A program made the position numbers and the translations under genes. The notes under the pieces were generated by a model that did not search any database, was not told the origin of the DNA, and saw only the letters and a program-made list of their open reading frames with translations. This document shows, in pieces, positions 56,220-64,000 of a stretch of 64,000 bases of DNA (positions within the stretch are counted from its first letter, which is position 1; the number at the start of each line of letters is the position of its first letter). Source of the DNA: CAIMUS01 sp963708455 (lineage in GTDB: Bacteria > Pseudomonadota > Gammaproteobacteria > Competibacterales > Competibacteraceae); the NCBI GenBank assembly GCA_963708455.1, contig CAVPSQ010000004.1, positions 992,001 to 1,056,000 of the forward strand, in the 5' to 3' direction.

Positions 56220-56280
56220 TGGCTGATCAGGTCAAAATGCCGCCCAGGCGGCAGGGAAAGCGAACTAGCGGCATGAGTGC

Positions 56281-56312
56281 AAAACAACCGGACCCGGCCT
56301 TGACCGGGTCCG
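56281..56312 (-). terminator. Hairpin terminator between pgk and pyk
   Basis: Read leftward: CGGACCCGG, a 6-base loop, CCGGGTCCG, then GTTGTTTT. It lies 47 bases after the pgk stop. The tail is only moderately T-rich, so partial termination is likely, letting some transcripts continue into pyk. Confidence 0.7.
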
Positions 56313-56358
56313 TCAGGTAAACGATGTCGACGGTAAAGCCGGCTCGTCAGAGCAGCCA

Positions 56359-57544
56359 CTATTTCCCGGCGGCTCGTTGTTCCAGCATGGCTACCGCCGG
56401 CAGTTGCTTGCCTTCCAGGAATTCCAGGAAAGCGCCGCCGCCGGTGGAGATGTAGGAAATCTTGTCCTTGACGCCATACTTGTCCAACGCCGCCAGGGTG
56501 TCACCGCCACCGGCCAGCGAAAACGCGGCACTGTTCGCCACCGCGGTGGCGATGGCCTTAGTGCCGGCACCGAACTGGTCGAACTCGAACACGCCCACCG
56601 GACCGTTCCAGACAACCGTGCCGGCGCTCTGCAGGATACTCGGCGTAGCGGGCGGCGGTCTGCGGACCGATGTCGAAGATCATATCGTCGTCTTCGACCT
56701 GATCGACCGGCTTGATCGTGGCCACGGCGGTTTCGGAAAACTGCTTGCCGCAGACCACGTCGGTGGGCACCGGAATCTCACCGCCACGCGCCTGCGCCGC
56801 CGCGCTCAGCCGTTTGGCCTCTTCGATCAGATCCGGTTCGTACAGCGATTTGCCGACGTTGTAGCCGGCCGCCGCGATAAAGGTGTTGGCGATGCCGCCG
56901 CCGACGATGAGCTTGTCCACCACCTTGGACAGCGACTCCAGAATGGTCAGCTTGTTGGATACCTTGGAGCCGCCGACGATAGCCACCATCGGCCGGGCCG
57001 GGCTTTCCAGCGCCTTGCCCAAAGCGTCCAGTTCCTCGGCCAGCAGCGGACCGGCGCAGGCGACCGGGGCATATTTGGCCACGCCGTGGGTCGATGCCTG
57101 GGCGCGATGCGCAGTACCAAAAGCATCCATGACGTAGACGTCGCACAGCGCCGCCATTTTACGGGACAGGGCCTCGTCATCCTTGCCTTCGCCCTTGTTG
57201 AAGCGGACGTTTTCGCACAGCACCAGCTCGCCGGGGGCAACCTCGACGCCGTCGATCCAGTCCTTCACTACCCGCACCGGGCGGCCGAGCAATTCGGTCA
57301 GCCGCTCTGCTACCGGGGCCAGGGAAGCCTGGGCATCGTATTCGCCTTCCTTGGGACGGCCCAGATGGGACATGACCATCACCCGCGCGCCGGCTTGCAA
57401 AGCCAGTTGCAGCGCTGGCAGGGAGGCGCGGATGCGGATGTCGCTGGTCACTTTGCCGTCTTTGACCGGCACGTTCAAATCCTCGCGGATAAGCACGCGC
57501 TTACCCGCAAGGTCAAGATCAGTCATTTTGAGTACAGCAGCCAT
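56359..57544 (-). CDS. pgk: Phosphoglycerate kinase (frame break near 56639)
   Basis: About 395 residues after repair. Converts 1,3-bisphosphoglycerate and ADP to 3-phosphoglycerate and ATP. The first frame has KRVLIREDLNVPVKDGKVTSD, VMSHLGRPKEG, VLCENVRFNKGE, VAIVGGSKVSNKL and VVCGKQFSETA, reaching ARYAE. An extra T in GAGTATCCTG (about 56638-56641) shifts the frame; the other frame supplies ILQSAGTVVWNGPVGVFEFDQFGAGTKA and SYISTGGGAFLEFLEGKQLPAV to the end. Both parts are conserved and glycolysis needs the enzyme, so an indel error is likely. Confidence 0.94.
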
Positions 57545-57569
57545 ACAGCCATCCTGTGTCTGGAAAATT

Positions 57570-57596
57570 CAGCCCCTCGGTTGTGGAGAGGGGCTG
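57570..57596. other. Intergenic hairpin between gap and pgk
   Basis: CAGCCCCTC (57570-57578) and GAGGGGCTG (57588-57596) pair perfectly over a 9-base loop in the 62-base gap between gap and pgk. Downstream in the direction of transcription there is only AATTTTCC, so it may be an attenuator or an RNA-processing/stabilising hairpin that sets the gap:pgk ratio. Confidence 0.6.
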
Positions 57597-57606
57597 GGGG
57601 AGGGTT

Positions 57607-58617
57607 TTATTGGGCTTCCATCAGCGCCTTGGTGGTGTCCAGCATCCGATTGGAGAAACCCCATTCGTTGTTGTACCAGGACAGCACCTTGACCAGATTG
57701 CTGATGACCCGGGTCTGAGTGGCGTCGAAGGTGGAAGAAGCCGGGTCATGATTGAAGTCCACCGAGACCAGCGGCTCGGTGTTGTAATTCAGAATGCCTT
57801 TCAGTTCGCCGTCGGAGGCCGCCTTGACGATAGCGTTGACTTCGTCGACGGAGGTGTCGCGGGCAGCGATAAAGCTCAGATCCACCACCGACACATTGAT
57901 GGTGGGCACGCGCATGGCGAAGCCGTCCAGCTTGCCGTTCAATTCCGGCAGCACCAGACCCACCGCCGCGGCGGCGCCGGTCTTGGTGGGAATCATCGAT
58001 TGAGTGGCAGAACGGGCGCGGCGCAAATCACTGTGATAGACGTCGGTCAATACCTGATCATTGGTATAGGAATGGATGGTGGTCATCAGACCACGCAGCA
58101 GGCCCAGCTTATCCTGCAGCGGCTTGACCAGCGGCGCCAGACAGTTGGTGGTGCAGGAGGCGTTGGAAATGACGGTATCGCTGGCTTTCAGGATCTGGTG
58201 GTTCACGCCATACACGATGGTCGCGTCCACGTCCTTGCCGCCCGGCGCGGAGATGATCACCTTCTTGGCGCCCGCGCTCAGATGGGCGCCAGCTTTCTCC
58301 TTGGTGGTGAACAGGCCGGTGCACTCGTGCACCACGTCAACGCCCAGATCGCGCCAGGGTAGTTCGGCGGGGTTGCGGATGGCCAGGACGCGGATCTGCT
58401 TGCCGTTGACGATCATATAATCGCCTTCCACCGCCACATCGCCGGCGAACTTGCCGTGCACCGTGTCATACCGGGTCAGATGGGCATTGGTTTTGGGATC
58501 GCCCAGATCGTTGATGGCGACAATCTCGAATTCATTGGTGCGCTTGGACTCGTACAGCGCCCGCAAAATGCAACGACCGATACGCCCGTAACCGTTGATC
58601 GCAATTTTAATGGCCAT
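57607..58617 (-). CDS. gap: Glyceraldehyde-3-phosphate dehydrogenase
   Basis: A 336-residue NAD-dependent enzyme of glycolysis and gluconeogenesis. INGYGRIGRCILRALYE is the Rossmann start. ISNASCTTNCLAPLVKPLQDKLG contains the catalytic Cys. RRARSATQSMIPTKTGAAAAVGLVLPELNGKLDG and WYNNEWGFSNRMLDT complete the family pattern. Between tkt and pgk on the same strand, a common proteobacterial order. Confidence 0.97.
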   Translation of the reverse strand: MAIKIAINGYGRIGRCILRALYESKRTNEFEIVAINDLGDPKTNAHLTRYDTVHGKFAGDVAVEGDYMIVNGKQIRVLAIRNPAELPWRDLGVDVVHECTGLFTTKEKAGAHLSAGAKKVIISAPGGKDVDATIVYGVNHQILKASDTVISNASCTTNCLAPLVKPLQDKLGLLRGLMTTIHSYTNDQVLTDVYHSDLRRARSATQSMIPTKTGAAAAVGLVLPELNGKLDGFAMRVPTINVSVVDLSFIAARDTSVDEVNAIVKAASDGELKGILNYNTEPLVSVDFNHDPASSTFDATQTRVISNLVKVLSWYNNEWGFSNRMLDTTKALMEAQ

Positions 58618-58626
58618 GTTTTGCTC

Positions 58627-60666
58627 CTATTCAGATGAGTTTGTGACAGTAGAGACTTGCCGGTGCCGTTGGAGGAGCGCTTCCTCGACGGTGCGGACCA
58701 CGCTTTCGACGGTGAAGCCGAAGTGTTTGAATAACAGATCGCCCGGCGCCGAGGCGCCGAAGCGATCGAGTCCGATTATTTTGCCATCTATGCCGGCATA
58801 TTTATACCAGGGAAGTGTGACGCCCGCTTCAATGATCACCCTACAGGTGACGGCAGCCGGCAGTACGGCCTCCCGCCAGGCCGCCTCCTGCGCCTCGAAC
58901 GCATCCACCGAGGGCATGGAGACGACCCGCACCCGCCGGCCGCGGTCGGCCAGCCACGCCGCCGCCCCCGTGGCCAGTTGCACCTCGGAGCCGGTGGCGA
59001 TAAGGATAACTTCCGGCGCGCCGGCGCAGTCCTGCAGGATATAGCCGCCACACCGGATAGCGGCCAGCGGCGCGGCGGCGCGCGGTTGATGGGGTAGATT
59101 CTGGCGGGAGAATACCAGACAGGTGGGACCGTCGCGCCGTTCGATGGCGGCCTGCCAGGCGACGGCCGACTCGGTAGCGTCGCAGGGTCGCCACAGCGAC
59201 AGATTGGGGATCAGCCGCAGACTGGCCAGGTGCTCGATGGGCTGATGGGTGGGACCATCCTCGCCCACGCCAATGGAGTCGTGGGTATAAATCAGGATCA
59301 CCGGAAACCGCCCCAGCGCCGCCATCCGCACGGCGTTGCGGGCGTAGTCGGAGAACACCAGAAACGTGCCGGCGTAGGGAATGAAGCCGCCGTGCAGGGC
59401 GATGCCGTTGGCGATGGCGCTCATGCCGAACTCGCGCACGCCGTAGTGTACATAGTTGCCCTCGGGCCGATCGCGGTCGATGGTGACGGCACCTTTCCAG
59501 AGGGTGTTGTTGGATTCGCTTAAATCGGCCGACCCGCCCAGCAGTTCCGGCAACAGCGGGCCGTAAGCGTCCAGGGCATGCTGGGATGCCTTGCGGGTGG
59601 CCACGGTCTGCGCCTTCTCCTCGGTCGCCTGGATATAGCGGTGGGACTGTTCCCGCCAGTCTGCCGGCAGGCGGCCGGCTGTGCGGCGTTCGAATGTGGC
59701 GGCCAGTTCCGGGTATTCGCGCCGGTAAGCGGCAAAGCGCGCGTTCCAGTCCGCTTCCAGGGCGGCGCCTCTGGCGCGGGCGTCCCAGGCGGCGTAAAGG
59801 TCTGCCGGGATCACGAACGGCGGGTGCGGCCAGCCGAGTTGCTGCCGGGCAGCGGCCACTTCGGCAGCGCCGAGCGGCGCACCGTGGGCCTGGGCGCTGC
59901 CGGCCTTGGCGGGCGCTCCCCAGCCGATTACCGTGCGGCAACAGATCAGGCTGGGCCGGTTGCTCACTGCACGGGCCGCGGCGATGGCGTGGCGCACGGC
60001 GGCGGCATCGTGACCGTCGATGGCGGGAATCACCTGCCAGCCGTAAGCGGTGAAGCGTTGCGGGGTATCGTCGCTGAACCAGCCCTGCACGGGGCCGTCG
60101 ATGGAAATGCGGTTGTCGTCGTACAGGCAGATCAGCTTGCCCAGTCCCAAAGTGCCGGCCAGCGAGCAGACTTCGTGGGAAATGCCTTCCATCAAACAGC
60201 CGTCGCCCAGCAAGACGTAGGTGTAGTGATCGACAATCGCATGGCCAGGGCGGTTGAACTGCGCCGCCAGCGTGCGTGCGGCGAGCGCCATGCCGACGCC
60301 GTTGGCGAGCCCCTGGCCCAGGGGACCGGTGGTGGTTTCCACGCCGGGCGTGCAGCCGTATTCTGGATGGCCCGGCGTGCGCGAATGCCATTGCCGGAAA
60401 TTCCGCAGCTCCTCCAGGGACAGGTCATAGCCGCTCAAGTGCAACAGGGAGTACAGCAGCATCGAGGCGTGGCCGTTGGACAGCACGCAGCGATCGCGGT
60501 CGATCCAGGCGGGATTGGCCGGGTTGTGGCGCAGAAAGTCGTTCCATAGCACCTCGGCGATATCCGCCATTCCCAGCGGCGCGCCGGGATGGCCGGAATT
60601 CGCCTGCTGCACGGCGTCCATGCTCAGGGCGCGGATGGCGTTGGCCAGTTCTCTACGTGCGGGCAT
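58627..60666 (-). CDS. tkt: Transketolase
   Basis: A 679-residue thiamine-diphosphate enzyme that moves two-carbon units between sugar phosphates in the pentose phosphate pathway. Motifs: ANSGHPGAPLGMADIAEVLW, GPLGQGLANGVGMALAAR, the ThDP motif GDGCLMEGISHEV with later DDNRISIDG, GHDAAAV, and GGSADLSESNNT. The C-terminal half has THDSIGVGEDGPTHQPIEHLASLR, which contains the catalytic His and Glu. It is the first gene of the glycolytic run, 9 bases before gap. Confidence 0.96.
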   Translation of the reverse strand: MPARRELANAIRALSMDAVQQANSGHPGAPLGMADIAEVLWNDFLRHNPANPAWIDRDRCVLSNGHASMLLYSLLHLSGYDLSLEELRNFRQWHSRTPGHPEYGCTPGVETTTGPLGQGLANGVGMALAARTLAAQFNRPGHAIVDHYTYVLLGDGCLMEGISHEVCSLAGTLGLGKLICLYDDNRISIDGPVQGWFSDDTPQRFTAYGWQVIPAIDGHDAAAVRHAIAAARAVSNRPSLICCRTVIGWGAPAKAGSAQAHGAPLGAAEVAAARQQLGWPHPPFVIPADLYAAWDARARGAALEADWNARFAAYRREYPELAATFERRTAGRLPADWREQSHRYIQATEEKAQTVATRKASQHALDAYGPLLPELLGGSADLSESNNTLWKGAVTIDRDRPEGNYVHYGVREFGMSAIANGIALHGGFIPYAGTFLVFSDYARNAVRMAALGRFPVILIYTHDSIGVGEDGPTHQPIEHLASLRLIPNLSLWRPCDATESAVAWQAAIERRDGPTCLVFSRQNLPHQPRAAAPLAAIRCGGYILQDCAGAPEVILIATGSEVQLATGAAAWLADRGRRVRVVSMPSVDAFEAQEAAWREAVLPAAVTCRVIIEAGVTLPWYKYAGIDGKIIGLDRFGASAPGDLLFKHFGFTVESVVRTVEEALLQRHRQVSTVTNSSE

Positions 60667-60798
60667 GAGTCGCTCCGAGGCTCAAGGTAGTATCGTGATT
60701 GATACATACAGGCTGATGAATTGGCGCAAAGTCTAGCCGAAAAAGGCTTGCAATGACAGGAAAGTTAAGGAATTGCACCACAGCAGAGCGGCAGGCGC

Positions 60799-62877
60799 TC
60801 ACACTTCACCGTAGCGTTCTCCCACGCCGATCCAGCGACGGATAATAGCCTGCGCCTGGCGGGGATGGTCGCGCAGCAATTCATCAGCGCTGGCTTGCGC
60901 CATGCCCAGCAGCTCCGCATCACGCGCCAGATCGGCCACCCGCAGCGCCACATCGCCGGTCTGGCGCGTGCCCAATACTTCGCCCGGTCCGCGCAATTCC
61001 AGATCGCGCTCGGCGATCTCGAAGCCGTCGTTGCTGGCGCGTAGTATCGCCAACCGCTGGTGCGCCTGTTGCGACAGCGGGCCGCGATACAGCAGCACGC
61101 AACTGCTTTGCGCAGCGCCGCGACCTACCCGGCCCCGCAGCTGATGCAGTTGCGCCAGTCCCAGCCGCTCGGCGTTTTCAATGATCATCAGGCTGGCGTT
61201 GGGCACATCCACGCCGACCTCGATGACGGTGGTCGCCACCAGCAAATCCAACTGGCCTGCCTTAAAAGCAGCCATGACCTGTTCCTTGGCCACCGGTCGC
61301 AGCCGGCCGTGCGCTAGACCGATGCGCAACTGGGGCAGCGCTGCGGACAGTCGCAACGCGGTATCGGCGGCGGCCTGGCATTGCAAGGTCTCGGCTTCCT
61401 CGATCAACGGACAGACCCAGTAGGCCTGCCGGCCCTCGCCACAGGCCAGCCGGATGCGGTCGATAACTTCGGCCCGGCGGTTTTCGGAAATGATCGCCGT
61501 CTGCACCGGCATGCGGCCCGGCAGCCGTTGGTCGATAATCGAGGTATCCAGATCGGCATAGGCGCTCATAGCCAGTGTGCGGGGAATAGGGGTGGCGGTC
61601 ATAATCAACTGATGGGGACAATAGCCCTCCTGACGACCTTTTTCGCGCAACGCCAGGCGCTGGTGGACGCCAAAACGGTGTTGCTCATCGACGATCACCA
61701 GCCCCAGTCGGGCAAAGGCCACGCCTTCCTGAAACAGGGCATGGGTGCCGACAATGACCTGCGTGCTGCCGGAGTGGATGCGCGCCCGCATGGTCTGCCG
61801 GGTTTTGCCCTTCAGCCGGCCGGCCAGCCAGGCCACTTCCAGCTGCAGCGGTTGCAGCCAGGTTTGGAAATTGCGGTAGTGCTGTTCGGCCAGCAGTTCG
61901 GTCGGCGCCATCACCGCTGCCTGCCAGCCGCTCTCCACTGCCTGGAGAGCGGCGGCCGCCGCCACCACGGTTTTGCCGCAGCCGACGTCCCCTTGCAGCA
62001 GCCGCAGCATGGGCCGTGGCAGCGCCAGATCGGTCTGGATTTCCCGGATCACCCGCTCTTGGGCGCGGGTGAGCGTAAAGGGTAGGGCGCTGAGGAAACG
62101 CCGGCTCAGTTCGCCGTGACCAGGCAGAGCCGGCGCGCTGTTGCGCTGTACCTGTTCCCGCAGTTGCCGCAGGCTCAGTTGATGGGCCAGCAATTCCTCG
62201 AAGGCCAGCCGCCGGCGAGCCAGCCGCAGCTCGGTTTGCAGCCGTTCGGGCGACAGTTGCGCCGGCGGGCGATGGAGCAGGCAGACGGCGTTGCGCAGGG
62301 CAGGCAATTCCAGCCGGGTGCGTAACATCGCCGGCAACAGTTCCGGCAATAATTCAGCTTCTTCTTGCAGCGACAACAACGCCTGGCTGAGCAGGGAGCG
62401 CAGAGTCGTTTGAGGCAAGCCGGCGGTGGTGGGGTATACCGGAGTCAGGGAATCTTCCAGGGGGAACGGTTGCCCGTCCTCCAGACGCTGACATTCGGGG
62501 TGGATCATTTCCAGCATCGCCGGGCCGCTGCGCACTACGCCGTAGCAGCGCAGGTGCGCGCCCTGTTGTCCCAGCAGGCTGTGCTGCTGTGCCGGCGTGA
62601 AATGGAAGAAGCGCAGGGTCAGCGAGCCGCTGCCGTCGTGCAGCAGGCAGAGCAGCGAGCGCCGTCCCCGCTGCACCACTTCAGCCAGCATCACTCGCCC
62701 CTCGATCACCGCTTCCTCGCCGGGTTGCAGGCTGCCGATCGGGGTGATGCGGGTGCGATCCTGGTAGCGTAAAGGCAAATGCAACAGCAACTCCTCCAGG
62801 CTTTGTATGCCCAGCCGTTGCAGGCGCGCCAGCAGGTGGGGGCCAGCCCCTTTCAGTTGCTGCAATCCAGTGGTCAT
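60799..62877 (-). CDS. recG: ATP-dependent DNA helicase RecG
   Basis: A 692-residue superfamily 2 helicase that reverses stalled forks. The N-terminal wedge/OB domain has RYQDRTRITPIGSLQPGEEAVIEGRV. Helicase motifs: LLQGDVGCGKTVVAAAAA (I), APTELLAEQH (Ia), VGTHALFQEGVAF, VDEQHRFGVHQR (II), MTATPIPRTLAMSAYADLDTSIIDQRLPGR (III), and YWVCPLIEEAE plus the TRG-type RVGRGAAQSSCVLLY. The start at 62877 (MTTGLQQL) is chosen; the upstream in-frame extension to 62952 overlaps the next gene's end and is not conserved. Confidence 0.94.
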   Translation of the reverse strand: MTTGLQQLKGAGPHLLARLQRLGIQSLEELLLHLPLRYQDRTRITPIGSLQPGEEAVIEGRVMLAEVVQRGRRSLLCLLHDGSGSLTLRFFHFTPAQQHSLLGQQGAHLRCYGVVRSGPAMLEMIHPECQRLEDGQPFPLEDSLTPVYPTTAGLPQTTLRSLLSQALLSLQEEAELLPELLPAMLRTRLELPALRNAVCLLHRPPAQLSPERLQTELRLARRRLAFEELLAHQLSLRQLREQVQRNSAPALPGHGELSRRFLSALPFTLTRAQERVIREIQTDLALPRPMLRLLQGDVGCGKTVVAAAAALQAVESGWQAAVMAPTELLAEQHYRNFQTWLQPLQLEVAWLAGRLKGKTRQTMRARIHSGSTQVIVGTHALFQEGVAFARLGLVIVDEQHRFGVHQRLALREKGRQEGYCPHQLIMTATPIPRTLAMSAYADLDTSIIDQRLPGRMPVQTAIISENRRAEVIDRIRLACGEGRQAYWVCPLIEEAETLQCQAAADTALRLSAALPQLRIGLAHGRLRPVAKEQVMAAFKAGQLDLLVATTVIEVGVDVPNASLMIIENAERLGLAQLHQLRGRVGRGAAQSSCVLLYRGPLSQQAHQRLAILRASNDGFEIAERDLELRGPGEVLGTRQTGDVALRVADLARDAELLGMAQASADELLRDHPRQAQAIIRRWIGVGERYGEV

Positions 62878-62948
62878 GGGTGGCGCAGGAATGACGGACA
62901 CGGAGATTAAGGCTACCCATCTTGCACAGCGCTTATCGCCGGCCCCCA

Positions 62949-64000
62949 TCAATATTTAATTTTAGCGTACTCGGTAGTCGCCGCCGCCGCTTGCGCCTGT
63001 CCCAAGGTATGAATGCCCCGTTCGGCCAGCAACGGGATGAGCGCGAGGAAAACTTCGGCGGTGGCGAGGGCGTCCCCCAGGGCCGTGTGGCGGCCGGTGA
63101 CCGTAACCCCGAAACGGCCGGCGATGGTTTCCAGGCTCTGCTCTTCCTGATTGGGATGGACTACCCAGGCCAGCAACAGGGTGTCGAGCACGGGATTGGT
63201 GAATTTGACCCCCAGTTGCGTCTCCTTGATCTCCAGGAAACGCATGTCGAAAGCGGCGTTGTGGCCGACCAGCACGGTATCTTCGACGAACCGGCGAAAG
63301 CGGGGCAGCACTTCCTCAGAGGGCGGCATCCCGCGCAGCATCTGGGTGGAAATGCCGTGAATCTCGGTGGCCGCCGGGGCGATCGGGCGACCTGGATTGA
63401 TCAGGCAATCGAAAATTTCCCGTTGCAGAATGCGCCCGTTGACGATGCGCACCGCGCCGATAGCGATGATCTCATCGCCGGCGCCGGGGTTGAGGCCGGT
63501 GGTTTCGGTATCGAACACGGTATAGCTGAGCGCGTTCAGCGGCAACTCGTCCAGGTCGGTCGGCTGGCCCGATTGATTCAAGAGATGAAAATCGTAATCC
63601 TGACCCAGCAGCGCCTTGGGACTGTGTTCCATCGCCACCGGATCATCTGCGGCTGGCGGCAGCAGCAACCGCAGACAGCAGCGTCCGGATGCCGTTTCGG
63701 TTTCCGACCAGAGCGCGCCGCCGTGCCGTTCGACAATATCGTGCAGGCTCAGGGAAGAGCCGTGCCGGTCGGTCATGATCGCCTGTTTTTCCCAGGAATG
63801 CAGGGTTTCGCCGTTCAGCGCCGCCCCTTCCCACAACAGGCACAGGCACGCGAATGCCCCCTGATTTTCCAGTTTCAGCTCCAGATTTTGGCCCCGATAC
63901 CGGTCCCGCAACTGCGTGATTACAAACAGGACGAGTTGCACCACGGCGTAACTGTCCACTTGCAGCCACAGCGGTTCCAGCGGCGCGCTCATCTCGAGCG
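62949..64000 (-). CDS. DNA polymerase III epsilon-like 3'-5' exonuclease, N-terminus cut
   Basis: At least 347 residues; the frame stays open to the right edge, so an ATG at 63992 is probably internal. The C-terminal half is a DEDDh exonuclease: VFDTETTGLNPGAGDEIIAIGAV (Exo I), VGHNAAFDMRFLEI (Exo II), HTALGDALATAEVFL (Exo III). The N-terminal part (PLWLQVDSYAVVQLVLFVITQLRDRYRG ... SLSLHDIVERHGGALWSETE ... RLLLP) looks like a degenerate histidine-kinase ATPase domain. Relatives of about 700 residues with an extra sensor N-terminus are known. It could proofread or act in repair; it is not the core dnaQ by architecture. Confidence 0.8.
   Translation of the reverse strand, partial: LEMSAPLEPLWLQVDSYAVVQLVLFVITQLRDRYRGQNLELKLENQGAFACLCLLWEGAALNGETLHSWEKQAIMTDRHGSSLSLHDIVERHGGALWSETETASGRCCLRLLLPPAADDPVAMEHSPKALLGQDYDFHLLNQSGQPTDLDELPLNALSYTVFDTETTGLNPGAGDEIIAIGAVRIVNGRILQREIFDCLINPGRPIAPAATEIHGISTQMLRGMPPSEEVLPRFRRFVEDTVLVGHNAAFDMRFLEIKETQLGVKFTNPVLDTLLLAWVVHPNQEEQSLETIAGRFGVTVTGRHTALGDALATAEVFLALIPLLAERGIHTLGQAQAAAATTEYAKIKY

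Noticed and set aside
1..64000. CRISPR arrays or rRNA operons
   Set aside because: No regularly spaced short repeats with unique spacers and no rRNA-like sequence were seen; the only regular repeats are within coding genes.

Overview
The window is GC-rich chromosomal DNA from a gammaproteobacterium. The gene order (glyQ-glyS-gmhB-plsC; tatA-B-C beside his genes; aroQ-accB-accC; lolA-rarA; tkt-gap-pgk-pyk) is of Pseudomonas/Chromatiales type. A glycogen branching enzyme, a class I PHA synthase and a PEP-CTERM surface protein would suit a storage-polymer-forming, aggregate-dwelling organism such as a Competibacter-like glycogen accumulator. That assignment is inference; no rRNA or other phylogenetic marker was tested.

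Layout. 1-2.4 kb: tail of a TatD nuclease, tcdA, ampD and an exported isoaspartyl methyltransferase. 2.5-4.1 kb: aldehyde dehydrogenase. 4.4-15.3 kb: an origin-like region with four parS-type sites around an nSTAND/TPR membrane protein, plsC-gmhB-glyS-glyQ, a HEAT-like protein and a broken IS110 element. 15.6-20.7 kb: a small DUF6494-like gene, then the leftward hisB-H-A-F-E-tatA-B-C cluster. 20.8-27.1 kb: radC, accC-accB-aroQ, a dsbD with two N-terminal domains, and a YdcF-type gene. 27.2-36.3 kb: mutL, gyrA, pheA, tyrA, glgB. 36.3-38 kb: palindromic repeats and an AraC regulator. 38-46.5 kb: a very large secreted SdrD-B/repeat protein, a tiny membrane ORF translationally coupled to it, and a PEP-CTERM protein behind a sigma-54-like promoter with three upstream copies of TGTAAAATTT. 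46.7-51.9 kb: agmatine deiminase, phaC, lolA, rarA. 52-54.6 kb: an AT-richer accessory patch with an autoinducer-synthase-like acyltransferase, a deoxyribosyltransferase-like protein and a methyltransferase. 54.7-64 kb: pyk-pgk-gap-tkt, recG and an epsilon-like exonuclease that runs off the window.

Sequence quality. Single-base frame breaks interrupt at least six genes, including glyS and pgk, which should be indispensable. Sequencing or assembly indels are therefore the most economical explanation, and the broken genes are described here as single genes.

The strongest candidates for something new are the PEP-CTERM/giant-protein locus with its sigma-54-type control region and its coupled microprotein. 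The membrane-spanning nSTAND-TPR protein and the orphan deoxyribosyltransferase-like protein in the AT-rich patch come next.
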